The notes: generated from the letters alone by a model not told the origin. DNA of 64,000 nt from Martelella mediterranea (GCF_004342225.1 NZ_SMAR01000010.1:1-64000), one strand, 5' to 3'; shown: positions 8,353-17,995, counted from the stretch's first letter. Made by a program: numbers and translations.

Positions 8353-8389
8353 CTATCCTCCGGCACATTTCGCTGATGCCTGAGGATAG
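8353..8389 (-). promoter_or_regulatory. Hairpin masking the ribosome binding site of the effector-like gene
   Basis: Arms 8353-8365 and 8377-8389 pair over 12 of 13 positions, with 8 perfect bases at the base of the stem (CTATCCTC / GAGGATAG) and a loop of 11. In the minus-strand transcript the 3' arm contains the GGAGG ribosome site (8357-8361) for TTG 8346-8348. The folded form would block translation. Confidence 0.6.
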
Positions 8390-8520
8390 GATTTTAAACC
8401 GCAATAACGAATTCGGATAAGGCGATACCATGCGGGCCGGAATGCCTGATGGATCGAGCCTCAGATGGTCTGCTTTCTGGCAGGCCTCGGGAGCGGACTG
8501 TCAGTGTGAGAAAACCCCTT

Positions 8521-11178
8521 TCAGCCCGCAACGGCAAACGTCAAACGATGTGTGCCGGATGAAAGGTGCATAACCGCATCGGCAACCGGTTCGCCGTCGT
8601 GCCGGAGTGCGGTTACGTTTTCAGGCATCGTGACAGTTGCCGAAACGCCGGGCGGAATTGTTATCGACCACTGGCCTGTGCTGCCATCAAACTGCCACTG
8701 GCTTTCAATGGTGCCGGTGCGCGCATGATACCGGGCCTTCACATGACCTATTCGTTTGTCAAAAACCGGTTTCATGGTGAGGTGGCGATAGCCCGGACCA
8801 ATCTCGCACCAGTCAATGCCCGCCAGTCGCGACCAGATCCACTCGCCGACGGAGCCATAGGCATAGTGGTTGAATGAATTCATGTTCGGGCTTTGAAAAC
8901 CGTCTTCGGGCGTCCAGCCATCCCAGCGTTCCCAGATGGTTGTGGCGCCATGGCGGATTGAAAAGCCCCATGACGGATAGCTTTCCTTCAGCAGCAGATC
9001 GACCGCCTTTTCAGCGCTGATATGGTTGGCAACCACAGGGCAGACATGGCGGACTCCGAGAAAACCGGTCTGCAGGTGCCAGCCGGCATTTTCGAAGAGG
9101 TTTTCAAGGTGCTGTGCAGCAGCCGGGCGTATATCCTCGGGCAAAATCTCAAAATCGAGCGCCAGCAGATAGGCCGTTTGCGTGTTGCTTGAAAGTCTTC
9201 CCATGCCGTCACAGAACTCTTCGCAGAAGGCGTTTCTGAGCCGTTTGGACAAGACTTCCCAGCGCGCGGATGTTCGCCCGATCGCGCCCGCGATTTTTGC
9301 CATCAGATCGGAGATGTAGATCCAGTAGGCAGAGGCAACCAGAAAGGGATCGGTTTTCGGCCCGACATTCAGCCAGTCGCCGTAATTGTTGTTATTGCGG
9401 TTGCGGCGAATGCCATCCGGATTGGCCTCCTCGATATAATCCATCCAGGCGACCAGATGTTCATAGGCGCGCGACAGAAACTGATGGTCGCCATAGCGCA
9501 GATAGTGTTGCCACGCCATGATGATCGGTCCATCGCCCCAGCCAGGCGCGCCGGGCTGCGGGGTCAGACGATATGGATTGAGCGGCTTGGTCGGGGCCAC
9601 GTCCGGAAACGCGCCTTGCGGTGCCTGACCGTCGATCAGATCTTCCATCCACTTATTGAGGAATGCCTCGACATCCATGTTGTAACCGGCTGTGCGCCAG
9701 AAAACCTGTGCGTCCGCGGTCCAGCCATAACGCTCATCCCGTTGCGGGCAGTCGGTCGGGACAGAAAGAAAGTTGCCGCGCTGCCCCCAGACGATATTGG
9801 ACAGAAGCTGATTGACAAGCGCATTCCCGGTTTCGATTTTGCCTGTCGCCGGCGTGTCTGTCTGAATTGCGATGGCGCAAAGCTTCGGTTCAGCGGAGAT
9901 CGCACCTTCAATCGTCAGGCTGGCATATTGAAAACCGCGAAAGGTGAAGCGTGGTTTGAATGTTTCCTCGCCTTCACCTTTCGCGATGTAGATATCTTCG
10001 TTGACCGCATAGCGCATGTTGTCGAGGTAGAGCGCGCCGTCATCGGTCAGGCGTTCGGCAAAACGCAGCCGGAAAACCGTTCCGGCTTCGGCCTGAACAC
10101 GCAGCTTTGCATAACCGGCGAGGTTCTGCGAAAAATCATAAATGCGCGCACCGTCCTTTTCGTGCAGGAAACGGCCATCAAAGCGTGCGACTTCACGGGC
10201 GGGCTGAACGCGCTGGGCATCGAGGTGCGGGGCTGCCGGATCAGGTGTGAAGACTTCAACCGGCTGCCAGTTTGAGGCATCGAAGCCGGGCTTGTCCCAT
10301 CCGGCGATCTCAAGGCGTGCATCATAGGCCTCACCGGCGAGAAAGTCGCTGTAGAGGATAGGCCCTTGCGCTGTCTGCCATTGTTCATCCGTGACGACCG
10401 TCTCCCGCCGTCCATCGGCATATTCCAGGCTTAGCTGACAGAGAAAGGACGGACGACCGCCATAATGATTGCCGGCGCGGCGTTGGTTGTGGCCGATCCG
10501 GCCGGAATACCATCCTTCGCCCAGGATGGCGCCAATCACGTTCTCGCCCTCCTGAAAGCTATCGGTGATATCGAAGCTTTGGTATTCGGCGCGCTGGTGG
10601 TAGTCGGTCCAGCCCGGTGCCATCACGTAATCGCCAATGCGTTTACCGTTGACGGAAAGCTCGTAAAGTCCAAGCGCGGAGACATAGGCGCGAACGCGCA
10701 CCGGTTTTTCCGGCAGGACAACAGCCCGGCGCAGGTAGTCTGCCGGGCGGGCCTGATAGCGATTGTCGTAGCGATTGCCCTGTGGGACTTCGCGTCCGGC
10801 CGGCAAAACGAAATAGCGTGCGATCCATTCCGCCGACCAATCCTCGCGGTTCAGCCCGGTAAAGAAGTTTGCCGGTTCCGAGAAACCAGCACTGTCGCCA
10901 TTTTCGTCCCAGAGGCAAACAGACCACCAAAAAACACAGTCAGACTGCGGTGGTGCACCGTCCCAGACCAGACCCGGCCAGTCGCCTTCGCGCTTGCCGC
11001 TGTCCCAGATATCCGCTGTTCCATTCATGGCCAGATGCCTGTTGCTGCTGACAACCACCCGGCAGGCTTCCTGGCGTTTGGCCTTGCCCGACACAGACCA
11101 TGAAAAACGTGGGCTCTCGCCGTTCAGCCCTGATGGTGTCTCAAGGGCGTTGACGCGCAGATTATGCGCTTGCAGCAT
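8521..11178 (-). CDS. Bacterial alpha-L-rhamnosidase, glycoside hydrolase family 78
   Basis: The enzyme would release terminal L-rhamnose from rhamnosides. The 885-aa chain shows the family order: N-terminal Ig-like strands, the Bac_rhamnosid_N segment (VSALGLYELSVNGKRIGD, MAPGWTDY), a concanavalin-like part (YDFSQNLAGYAKL), then the (alpha/alpha)6 barrel. The catalytic region is clear in CPQRDERYGWTADAQVFW, where the acidic DE pair sits, and the second conserved acidic block is TTIWERWDGWTPEDGF. The C-terminal beta domain ends the protein. There is no signal peptide, so it should act in the cytoplasm on imported small rhamnosides. GGGAGG precedes the ATG by six bases. It lies downstream of the GntR and aldolase genes on the same strand. 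Confidence 0.94.
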   Translation of the reverse strand: MLQAHNLRVNALETPSGLNGESPRFSWSVSGKAKRQEACRVVVSSNRHLAMNGTADIWDSGKREGDWPGLVWDGAPPQSDCVFWWSVCLWDENGDSAGFSEPANFFTGLNREDWSAEWIARYFVLPAGREVPQGNRYDNRYQARPADYLRRAVVLPEKPVRVRAYVSALGLYELSVNGKRIGDYVMAPGWTDYHQRAEYQSFDITDSFQEGENVIGAILGEGWYSGRIGHNQRRAGNHYGGRPSFLCQLSLEYADGRRETVVTDEQWQTAQGPILYSDFLAGEAYDARLEIAGWDKPGFDASNWQPVEVFTPDPAAPHLDAQRVQPAREVARFDGRFLHEKDGARIYDFSQNLAGYAKLRVQAEAGTVFRLRFAERLTDDGALYLDNMRYAVNEDIYIAKGEGEETFKPRFTFRGFQYASLTIEGAISAEPKLCAIAIQTDTPATGKIETGNALVNQLLSNIVWGQRGNFLSVPTDCPQRDERYGWTADAQVFWRTAGYNMDVEAFLNKWMEDLIDGQAPQGAFPDVAPTKPLNPYRLTPQPGAPGWGDGPIIMAWQHYLRYGDHQFLSRAYEHLVAWMDYIEEANPDGIRRNRNNNNYGDWLNVGPKTDPFLVASAYWIYISDLMAKIAGAIGRTSARWEVLSKRLRNAFCEEFCDGMGRLSSNTQTAYLLALDFEILPEDIRPAAAQHLENLFENAGWHLQTGFLGVRHVCPVVANHISAEKAVDLLLKESYPSWGFSIRHGATTIWERWDGWTPEDGFQSPNMNSFNHYAYGSVGEWIWSRLAGIDWCEIGPGYRHLTMKPVFDKRIGHVKARYHARTGTIESQWQFDGSTGQWSITIPPGVSATVTMPENVTALRHDGEPVADAVMHLSSGTHRLTFAVAG

Positions 11179-11255
11179 GGGTTTTCCTCCCGCAAGTCAG
11201 TTTGAATACGCCGGAGCAGGTTCCTCCACGGCAACAGGTGTTTTTTTCGAAGCCT

Positions 11256-11927
11256 TCAGAGCTGCAATGCGCGCTCACGCGCATTACGGACATGGCGATC
11301 CATGGCCTCAATTGCCTTCATTGTATCGCGCTCCTGAATGGCGGAAATAATGTCTAAATGGTCGCCGAATGCATCCGGCAGAACGTGTTCATTGAGCTTG
11401 ATCCGGTCCAGCTTGATCAGGCGCATTCGAATGGCATTGATATTATAGGTATTGCGCAGAAGTTCGTTACCCGTTGCCGCAATCAGCAGGTTATGAAATC
11501 CCGTGTCGATTTCCTGTCCGCGCGCCAGCGCTTCCGGCGTGGGCTTGCTTCGCACTGTGTCAATGATATCGGTATGGAGCTTGCGCTGGTTCTCCAGCAC
11601 ACTGTCCGGCATTTCGCGCACGGCATAGATGACGGCTTCACGCTCAAGGGCGGCGCGCATCTGGAAAGCATTGCGGATCATGGGAAGATCAATGGCGGGG
11701 ATCAAAATTCCCCGCTGAGGCAAAACGTTGATCAGACCTTCTGCCTGCAGCCGAGGCAGAAGTTCACGCAAAGCCCCGATCGACAGGTGCAGCATTTCCA
11801 CAAGCGCGCGCTGGCTGACCATCTGGCCCGGTCGGAGGTTGCCACTCATCAGCGCTTCCTGAAACAGGTCGTAGGCGGCATCTTTCACGCCCGAGCTGCT
11901 TTCTCCGGCGGCATGAAACTTCGTCAT
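11256..11927 (-). CDS. GntR-family transcriptional regulator (FadR/FCD type)
   Basis: The 223-aa regulator has an N-terminal winged helix of about residues 10-75 (GVKDAAYDLFQEALMSG, GQMVSQRALVEMLHLS, LINVLPQRGILIP) and a C-terminal FCD ligand domain. The FCD part holds the metal-binding pattern D-x4-H (DTGFHNLLIAATGN) with later histidines (DHLDII and MDRHVRNA). FCD regulators usually sense carboxylic acids or sugar acids. It lies 24 bases after the DapA-family aldolase gene and probably shares its transcript, so it is the likely regulator of the aldolase and the divergent TRAP operon. Confidence 0.92.
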   Translation of the reverse strand: MTKFHAAGESSSGVKDAAYDLFQEALMSGNLRPGQMVSQRALVEMLHLSIGALRELLPRLQAEGLINVLPQRGILIPAIDLPMIRNAFQMRAALEREAVIYAVREMPDSVLENQRKLHTDIIDTVRSKPTPEALARGQEIDTGFHNLLIAATGNELLRNTYNINAIRMRLIKLDRIKLNEHVLPDAFGDHLDIISAIQERDTMKAIEAMDRHVRNARERALQL

Positions 11928-11951
11928 CGCACCGACTTCCTCTCCGTTTGC

Positions 11952-12845
11952 TTATTCCTTGAGTGTCTCATCAATACGTTTGTAAACTGCCTTCATTGTC
12001 TCTTCACTGGCCACCTTAAGCGGTGGAACCGCTGTTTTGAAAGCTGCCTCTTTGCGCTGCTCTGCCACCATAGCCTTCAAAACGGTAAGCCCGCCAAATG
12101 CATCGACAGCTTCAATGCGCGAAGCGGCCTGCCTTCTGAAATCTTCAGTCACAGGGCCGGTATAAAGGCGAACAGTATCAGCCGGAAAGGGATTGGTCAT
12201 GCCACCGATCATTCCCGCGCCACCTGCGGCAACCATCTCCGGCAGAATACGGTCATCACCGGTAAAGACCGAAAGCTGCGGAAAGCGTCTGATCAGTTTC
12301 AGGCCAGCGTCAAGATCTCCGGTGGAATCCTTGATACCGATAACTCGCTCACCAAGCCGATCAAGCACGATCTGAACCAGCGTCTCATCGAATGTCACGC
12401 CGGAAAAATGCGGAAAATTGTAGAGAATGATCTCCGTATCCGGGGCCCCGGCCCTGGTGATCATCGCATCATAAAAATCGGCGACAGCTTCAGGTGAAGA
12501 CGGAGCATAGTAGAATGGCGGGATCACCAGCGCTGCCCGCGCATCAACCTCGGCGATCGCCCTGAACATGCTGGCGGCCTCGTCCAGCGAAGATGAAACC
12601 ACGCCGGGAATATGGCGCTTCATATCCATACCGGAACCGGCGATTGCTTTCAGAGCATCGGCTTTTTGCCGCGTTGAAAAGGATGCGCCTTCTCCGGTCG
12701 TGCCGAATTCGGAAACATAGGCACAGCCAGCGTCTAGAACTGTTTCCATATGCGCCTTGAGGCGGTCCGTATCGATATCGTAGGTCTTCGTGACCGGCGT
12801 TACACACGCGGCAACAACGCCTTTGAGATTACTCTCGGCTTTCAT
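11952..12845 (-). CDS. Dihydrodipicolinate synthase / 2-keto-3-deoxy sugar acid aldolase family protein
   Basis: This 297-aa TIM-barrel class I aldolase carries the Schiff-base lysine in VIGIKDSTGD and the catalytic tyrosine in IILYNFP, with the N-terminal FGTTGEGASF loop that binds the keto-acid carboxylate. In this context, next to a TRAP transporter and an FCD regulator, it is more likely to split a 2-keto-3-deoxy sugar acid to pyruvate and an aldehyde than to make lysine precursors. The start is ATG 12845, preceded by GGGGGGAG; an in-frame codon at 12869 has no such site. It is the first gene of a minus-strand unit continuing into the GntR regulator. Confidence 0.9.
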   Translation of the reverse strand: MKAESNLKGVVAACVTPVTKTYDIDTDRLKAHMETVLDAGCAYVSEFGTTGEGASFSTRQKADALKAIAGSGMDMKRHIPGVVSSSLDEAASMFRAIAEVDARAALVIPPFYYAPSSPEAVADFYDAMITRAGAPDTEIILYNFPHFSGVTFDETLVQIVLDRLGERVIGIKDSTGDLDAGLKLIRRFPQLSVFTGDDRILPEMVAAGGAGMIGGMTNPFPADTVRLYTGPVTEDFRRQAASRIEAVDAFGGLTVLKAMVAEQRKEAAFKTAVPPLKVASEETMKAVYKRIDETLKE

Positions 12846-12894
12846 TCTGGCTCCCCCCAGATCAATCATCCTCTCAATTTGATCAGATGAATTA

Positions 12895-12929
12895 CAGTAT
12901 TACTGATACAATCAGCATTTACATCAGTA
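12895..12929. promoter_or_regulatory. Clustered dyads, candidate GntR operator
   Basis: The divergent region between the aldolase and TRAP genes holds overlapping inverted repeats: CAGTA-T-TACTG (12895-12905), CTGAT-ACA-ATCAG (12903-12915), and TACTGAT (12901-12907) with ATCAGTA (12923-12929). The repeated CTGAT/ATCAG core suggests dimer binding by the neighbouring regulator. Confidence 0.45.
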
Positions 12930-13012
12930 CGCTTAGGCCGTAAAGTCTGTTTCGGTCGCCGGGAGGGAAGAAGACTGAGGAGCCCGGCCGATAAATTTTT
13001 GGAGGACTCAAT

Positions 13013-14002
13013 TTGACCAAGAACACTTTCGCCAAGGCACTATTGTGCTCTGTGATGCTCGCCACACCTGTTATGGCGGCTGATCCCATCGAAATGAAAA
13101 TGACGGTTCCCAGTGTGCCAACTGATCTGCACACCAAAGCCCTTCATGTTTTCAAGGATGCCATCGACAAGGAAATGCCGGGCGCCTTTGACGTTCAGAT
13201 TTATGATTCCGGCTCATTGTTCGGTCAGGGGGCTGACCTCGATGCGCTTCAGCGCGGCAATGCCGAAATGACTTATGTATCGTATCAGTTGATCGCCGAT
13301 GCGCTGCCGCAATATGGCCTTTTGACGGCTGGCTACCTGTTCCGCAGCCCGGCGCATTATCGTGCGTTTCTCGACAGCGATATCGGCCAGGAATTCCAGC
13401 AGACCGTTTCCGATGAAATGGACATCAAGATCCTTGATGCGTGCTACCTCGGAACGCGTCAGCTCAACCTGCGCGATACGATGGACATTGAAACGCCGGA
13501 AGACCTGAGCGGTGTGAAACTGCGCATGCCAAGTTCCGATGCCTGGCTGTTCCTCGGCAAGGCGCTGGGCGCCAACCCGACGCCGCTGCCTTTCGGGGAG
13601 GTTTATCTTGGCCTGCAGACCGGCACGATTGATGCACAGGATAATCCTTTGCCAACCGTCGAGGCCGCAAAATTCTATGAGGTGACAGACCAGATCACGC
13701 TCACATCGCATCTTGTCGATGCCATCAACTTCTCGGTTTCGAACCAGTTCTGGGATGAGCTTGACGATGCACAGAAACAGGCGGTGACAGCCGCAGCCAA
13801 AGCCGCGTGCGACTGGAACAATGCAGAACGGGTGAAGGTTGAAAACGATCTCGTTGAATTCTTCGAGGGCGAAGGGCTCACGGTGACGACGCCGGATGTC
13901 GATGCCTTCAGAACCCATGTTCAGAAGGCTTACATGGATTCGCCGCGTGCCAAGGACTGGCCGCAAGGCTGGGTCGAAAAGATCAACCAGCTGGCCGAGT
14001 GA
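13013..14002 (+). CDS. TRAP transporter substrate-binding protein (DctP family)
   Basis: This is the periplasmic solute receptor of a tripartite ATP-independent transporter. A signal peptide ends at VMAADP. The DctP signature follows: the segment GVKLRMPSSDAW carries the conserved arginine that pairs with the substrate carboxylate, and PLPFGEVYLGLQTGTIDAQDNP is the hallmark loop. The length, 329 aa, is normal. The start codon is TTG 13013 with GGAGG seven bases upstream. It is followed by the DctQ and DctM genes in the same direction. With the divergent DapA-family aldolase, a sugar acid such as a uronate or aldonate is the likely ligand; this is inference. Confidence 0.93.
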   Translation: MTKNTFAKALLCSVMLATPVMAADPIEMKMTVPSVPTDLHTKALHVFKDAIDKEMPGAFDVQIYDSGSLFGQGADLDALQRGNAEMTYVSYQLIADALPQYGLLTAGYLFRSPAHYRAFLDSDIGQEFQQTVSDEMDIKILDACYLGTRQLNLRDTMDIETPEDLSGVKLRMPSSDAWLFLGKALGANPTPLPFGEVYLGLQTGTIDAQDNPLPTVEAAKFYEVTDQITLTSHLVDAINFSVSNQFWDELDDAQKQAVTAAAKAACDWNNAERVKVENDLVEFFEGEGLTVTTPDVDAFRTHVQKAYMDSPRAKDWPQGWVEKINQLAE

Positions 14003-14514
14003 TATCAATGCCGCTCGCAATGAATGGTAATGCCCTGCGCAAGTGGGGCATTTTTCTCAAAATGGTCGCCGATACGATCGGCGCTCTGTTTTTCCTGTCT
14101 GCCTTTGTCGGGTTCATCATCCAGATCTTCTATCGTTATGTGATGAACCAGCCGCTGCTGTGGACCGAGGAATTCACCATGATTGCCTTCGTCTGGGCGG
14201 TTTTCTGGGCGGCGGCCTTTTGTGTGCCCGTTCGCGAGCACGTGTCGTTCGATGTTGTCTATGACATCGTCTCCGAGCACACGCGCCGCCTGTTCACGAT
14301 GTTTTCCATGGTGGTGCTTATCGTCGCATTTGCGATGCTGATTCCGTACACGTGGGATTATCTCGACTTTCTGACGCGCAAGAAAAGCTCGGTTCTGAGG
14401 CTGCCGATGAACCTGGTATATGGCTGCTATCTGCTATTCCTGTTCGGCTTCACCGTGCAGGCGATCTGGCGGCTTATGCGGCTTTTCGGGCCGGAATGGC
14501 GCGACGAAATCTGA
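13999..14514 (+). CDS. TRAP transporter small permease (DctQ family)
   Basis: The 171-aa protein has four predicted membrane helices and the DctQ signature around IFYRYVMNQPLLWTEEF and FVWAVFWAAAF, followed by REHVSFDVVYD. It forms the membrane complex with the DctM subunit. The start GTG overlaps the stop of the receptor gene (GTGA), implying translational coupling; ATG 14008 is an alternative start. Confidence 0.92.
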   Translation: MISMPLAMNGNALRKWGIFLKMVADTIGALFFLSAFVGFIIQIFYRYVMNQPLLWTEEFTMIAFVWAVFWAAAFCVPVREHVSFDVVYDIVSEHTRRLFTMFSMVVLIVAFAMLIPYTWDYLDFLTRKKSSVLRLPMNLVYGCYLLFLFGFTVQAIWRLMRLFGPEWRDEI

Positions 14515-14529
14515 CCCGGGGGCAATGAG

Positions 14530-15834
14530 ATGACGTTCCTTTCCGAGCATGCGCTTATCGTCATGCTGGTCATTATGGTGACCATAACGATCACCGGTCT
14601 GCCCTTCGGCATCGCCATGATCGTTTCCAGTATCTTCTATCTGTTTTTATCCGGCCGTGATGTCGGGCTTGCGGCTGAGAACGTTTTGAACGGCGTCTTC
14701 GGCAATTTTGTCGCGCTTGCCGTGCCACTGTTTATTTTTGCGGCCAATGTCATGAATGAAGGCAAGATTTCTGACCGGTTGCTGAATTTCGCACTGGCGC
14801 TTGTCGGGCGGTTGCCCGGCGGACTGGCGCAGGTGAATATCTTCACCAGCCTGATCTTCTCGGGCATGAGCGGGTCGGCAATTTCCGATGCCGCCGGCGT
14901 CGGCAAGATCATCACTGGCATGATGATGAAGGAAAACCGTTATCCGCGCGGCTTTGCCGGTGCGCTGACTGCAGCCTCCGCTGTTGTCGGGCCGATCTTC
15001 CCGCCATCGATCCCGATGGTGTTCTATGCCCTGATTTCCTCGACATCCGTGGGGGTTCTGTTTCTGGGTGGCGTCGTGCCAGCGCTTTTGATGTGTACCG
15101 TCATGGCCGTGGCGGTCGGGATCATGGCAAAGGTCCGTGGTTTTCCGATTGAAGATGCCATTCCTTTCAGGGCTATGCCGCTGATCTTCATCAGAGCTTT
15201 TCCGGCATTGCTGATGCCGATCATTTTGCTCGGCGGCATCTATTCCGGCATCTTCACCCCAACCGAGGCCGCTGCTGTTTCTGCTCTTTATGCGTTGCTG
15301 CTGGCCGTTTTTGCCTATCGGGTTCTGGGGCTTCGTTCTTTCTGGAATGTGGTCGTTTCCAGCATGAAAACGACCGCCGTCGTGACCATGGTCCTGTGCG
15401 GCGCCTTCATCTTTAACTACGTTATCACGGTCGAGCGCGTGCCGCAGGCCGTCTTCCAGACATTTGAAGCCTTCGAGCTGCAGACCTGGCAATTCCTGCT
15501 GCTCCTGAATGTGCTTTATCTGCTTCTCGGCTGTATCCTCGATGTTTCCACGATCATGCTGGTGGTCACGCCGCTGTTTATTCCAACGGCCGCGGCTATG
15601 GGTATCGACCTCAATCATCTCGGCATTGTTCTGGTGTTCAACATGATGATCGGGCTGATCACGCCGCCATACGGGATCCTGCTGTTTATCATCAAGGCGT
15701 TGAACGGGATTCCGCTTTCGGAGTTGATCCGCGAAACGTGGTTCTTCATGGCCATTTTGATCTCGATGCTGATGGCGCTGACGTTCATTCCCGCGCTCTC
15801 ACTATGGTTACCGAGAGCTGCAGGCATGTTGTGA
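14530..15834 (+). CDS. TRAP transporter large permease (DctM family)
   Basis: The 434-aa integral membrane protein is the sodium-coupled transport subunit. It has about a dozen hydrophobic segments and family motifs such as LAVPLFIFAANVMNEG, FSGMSGSAISDAAG, VVGPIFPPSIPMV and GLITPPYGILLF. It follows the DctQ gene by 15 bases and is the last gene of the operon, ended by a strong terminator. With its partners it imports a carboxylated substrate using the sodium gradient. Confidence 0.94.
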   Translation: MTFLSEHALIVMLVIMVTITITGLPFGIAMIVSSIFYLFLSGRDVGLAAENVLNGVFGNFVALAVPLFIFAANVMNEGKISDRLLNFALALVGRLPGGLAQVNIFTSLIFSGMSGSAISDAAGVGKIITGMMMKENRYPRGFAGALTAASAVVGPIFPPSIPMVFYALISSTSVGVLFLGGVVPALLMCTVMAVAVGIMAKVRGFPIEDAIPFRAMPLIFIRAFPALLMPIILLGGIYSGIFTPTEAAAVSALYALLLAVFAYRVLGLRSFWNVVVSSMKTTAVVTMVLCGAFIFNYVITVERVPQAVFQTFEAFELQTWQFLLLLNVLYLLLGCILDVSTIMLVVTPLFIPTAAAMGIDLNHLGIVLVFNMMIGLITPPYGILLFIIKALNGIPLSELIRETWFFMAILISMLMALTFIPALSLWLPRAAGML

Positions 15835-15840
15835 GTTGGA

Positions 15841-15866
15841 GGCTCCGGTTTGTGCCGGAGCCTTTT
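15841..15866 (+). terminator. Rho-independent terminator of the TRAP operon
   Basis: A perfect 8-bp GC-rich stem (GGCTCCGG / CCGGAGCC, loop 15849-15854) is followed by TTTT, directly after the DctM stop codon. Confidence 0.9.
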
Positions 15867-16326
15867 CAGATTCTCAAGCACGGGGACGTGCCGCAAAGGC
15901 GGGTGTTGCGGATCCGCTAATGTGGTCATTTCCAAAGGGTCTGACATTTTCTCAGCCAGAGGGCCGGATTGCTCTTGCTGCATCGCTTCAGAAAACGTAT
16001 AAAACCTTTGCTAACTCGTAACAGCAAACGCTTCTGGGAAGGTGTTGAGACAGGAGAGGGGTCGCTGCGCTGTCATCGCGTGCCTTTCTTTAAAGCGGAT
16101 ATATGGCTGTTGCCAGCCGCCTGGTGCCTTTCGTTTTCTCAGAAAAAACGCAGCCTGTATCTGAGCTGCGGCGGGTTTGATCTCCAGGCATTGCTTCAGG
16201 CAGACGATCTGCTGGCGGGAAGCCTGAAGTCCGGTCAGGCTCCTTCAAAAAGCCGGGCTTTAAAGCCGGAGCCGAACTGAAACATAATTCTGCGCAAGAG
16301 GCGCAACTGCGGAAAGGACATATACC
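15867..16326. other. Gene-free interval upstream of the isomerase gene
   Basis: No supported gene is visible. A perfect 12-bp palindrome GGCTTTAAAGCC lies at 16256-16267, about 60 bases before the isomerase start, and AAACGCTT at 16026-16033 resembles a LacI-family half site. The promoter of the isomerase-kinase operon must be here. Confidence 0.4.
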
Positions 16327-17949
16327 ATGTCGACGGGACCTCATATTCTGATGGTGGCAAGCGGCGACCTTCGCGAGAGCGCGAATGTCAAATGCTGGCC
16401 TGCGCAACAGGCGCTGGAAGCTGAACTCACGGCAGCAATCGAAAAGCTGGGCGGCTCGATTGAGCGTGCGCATCCGGTCAAGGCCGATCTCGGTCACGGT
16501 TTTATTGCCAGCCAGAAAGAAGGCCTCGATATCTTCGCCAATATCGACAAAAAGGCGCCGCTGATTGTCGCAGAAGCCGTCTGGCAGTATTCGCTGCATG
16601 TTCTGCCCGGCCTGATGGCACATGAAGGCCCGATCCTGACGGTGGGTAACTGGTCGCCGACATGGCCCGGCCTTGTTGGCCTGCTGAACCTCAACGGTTC
16701 GATGACCAAGGCCGGTATTGACTACTCGTCGCTCTGGACGATCGATTTCAAGGATGAATGGTTCCTGACACGCCTTGAACAGTGGATGAAGACCGGCAAG
16801 GTCGATCAGGATACATCGCATGTCACGTCTTACGCCGGCGCCAAAAATGAAAAGGCCGCGGCACTGGCGAAAGACATTGCCGGCGACCTGAAATCCCGTC
16901 GCACGATCATGGGCGTCTTCGATGAAGGCTGCATGGGCATGTACAATGCCATCATTCCCGATGAGCTTCTGTTCCCGCTTGGCATTTTCAAAGAGCGCCT
17001 GTCGCAGTCGGCACTTTATTACGCCACGACACAGGTGCCAGATGCCGAGGCACAGGACGCTTTCGACTGGCTGAAGGAAAAGGGCCTGAACTTCCATTTC
17101 GGTGAAAATGGCGCCGAAGAGCTGACGCCGGATCAGGTTCTTTTGCAGTGCAAGATGTATATCGCGGCTGTGCGCCTTGCCGAACAGTTCGGATGCGAGG
17201 TTATCGGTATTCAGTATCAGCAGGGGCTGAAAGACCTGTTGCCAGCATCTGACCTTGTTGAAGGCCTGCTCAACAACTCTGAACGTCCGCCGGTCAAGGG
17301 CATTGACGGCAAGATCATCCGTGAAGGCAAGCCGGTTGTTCACTTCAATGAAGTGGATGAATGCGCTGGCCTCGACGCACTGATGACCAACCGTATCCAC
17401 TCAGCGCTGGAGCAGCCGGTAGAGACAACGCTGCACGACATCCGCTGGGGCGACTATGACCCGACCGGCTCGACAGATGCGTATGTCTGGACCTTTGAAA
17501 TCTCCGGTGCTGCTCCGGCTGCCCATCATGGCGGCTATGACAAGTCATCGTCCATGCGCCAGCCACCGATGTTCTTCCCGGCTGGCGGGGGTACGCTGCG
17601 CGGTATCGCAAAGCCCGGCGAAATCATATGGTCGCGTATCTTCGTTCAGGATGGCAAGCTGCATATGGATCTCGGTCGCGGCAAGGCTGTCGAGCTGCCG
17701 GAAGAAGAAACCGAACGCCGCTGGACGTCGACCGACTATGCATGGCCGATGATGCACGGTGTTCTTTACGGCGTTTCCCGCGATCAGATGATGGCGCGGC
17801 ATAAGTCGAACCATATCCAGGTTGTTTACGCCAATGACGCCGAAGCCGCTGATATGGCCATGGCCGCCAAGGCCGCTCTGGCGCATGAACTTGGCATGAC
17901 TGTCAGCCTTTGCGGAACGGCCGCTGACGGCAGCCCGCTCAAGGTCTGA
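16327..17949 (+). CDS. L-fucose isomerase-like protein (aldose-ketose isomerase)
   Basis: The 540-aa protein belongs to the L-fucose/L-arabinose isomerase superfamily, which converts aldoses to ketoses with a divalent metal. Recognisable parts are the N-terminal Rossmann-like segment ([22 protein letters not shown]), [18 protein letters not shown] in the second domain with acidic metal-binding candidates, [16 protein letters not shown], and the C-terminal barrel. FucI enzymes also accept D-arabinose, giving D-ribulose. The kinase gene starts 117 bases downstream, so the pair should make and phosphorylate a ketose. GGAAAGGA precedes the ATG. The exact sugar cannot be read from sequence. Confidence 0.85.
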   Translation: MSTGPHILMVASGDLRESANVKCWPAQQALEAELTAAIEKLGGSIERAHPVKADLGHGFIASQKEGLDIFANIDKKAPLIVAEAVWQYSLHVLPGLMAHEGPILTVGNWSPTWPGLVGLLNLNGSMTKAGIDYSSLWTIDFKDEWFLTRLEQWMKTGKVDQDTSHVTSYAGAKNEKAAALAKDIAGDLKSRRTIMGVFDEGCMGMYNAIIPDELLFPLGIFKERLSQSALYYATTQVPDAEAQDAFDWLKEKGLNFHFGENGAEELTPDQVLLQCKMYIAAVRLAEQFGCEVIGIQYQQGLKDLLPASDLVEGLLNNSERPPVKGIDGKIIREGKPVVHFNEVDECAGLDALMTNRIHSALEQPVETTLHDIRWGDYDPTGSTDAYVWTFEISGAAPAAHHGGYDKSSSMRQPPMFFPAGGGTLRGIAKPGEIIWSRIFVQDGKLHMDLGRGKAVELPEEETERRWTSTDYAWPMMHGVLYGVSRDQMMARHKSNHIQVVYANDAEAADMAMAAKAALAHELGMTVSLCGTAADGSPLKV

Positions 17950-17971
17950 TCGCGGTCCTTGAACAAAAACA

Positions 17972-17995
17972 GGTTGCCGCTTTTTCGCGGCAGCC
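17972..17995 (+). other. Intercistronic hairpin
   Basis: A 9-bp stem with one G-U pair (GGTTGCCGC / GCGGCAGCC, loop TTTTTC) lies between the isomerase and kinase genes. It lacks a T-run after the stem, so it is more likely a processing or partial attenuation element than a full terminator. Confidence 0.5.

Noticed and set aside
11358-12497. A 379-codon frame on the plus strand opposite the GntR and aldolase genes
   Set aside because: It has Cys/His-rich composition without motif and is antisense to two conserved genes.
14647-15618. A 323-codon frame on the minus strand opposite the DctM gene
   Set aside because: It is rich in His, Arg, Gln and Asp in the pattern of an antisense shadow, has no ribosome site, and lies fully inside a well supported membrane protein gene.
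16090-17400. A 436-codon frame on the minus strand opposite the isomerase gene
   Set aside because: It is antisense to a conserved enzyme gene, shows no motif, and is explained by GC-rich third positions.
17972-17995. Full terminator separating isomerase and kinase genes
   Set aside because: The stem is followed by TTCAATCG rather than a T-run, so only an intercistronic hairpin is claimed.
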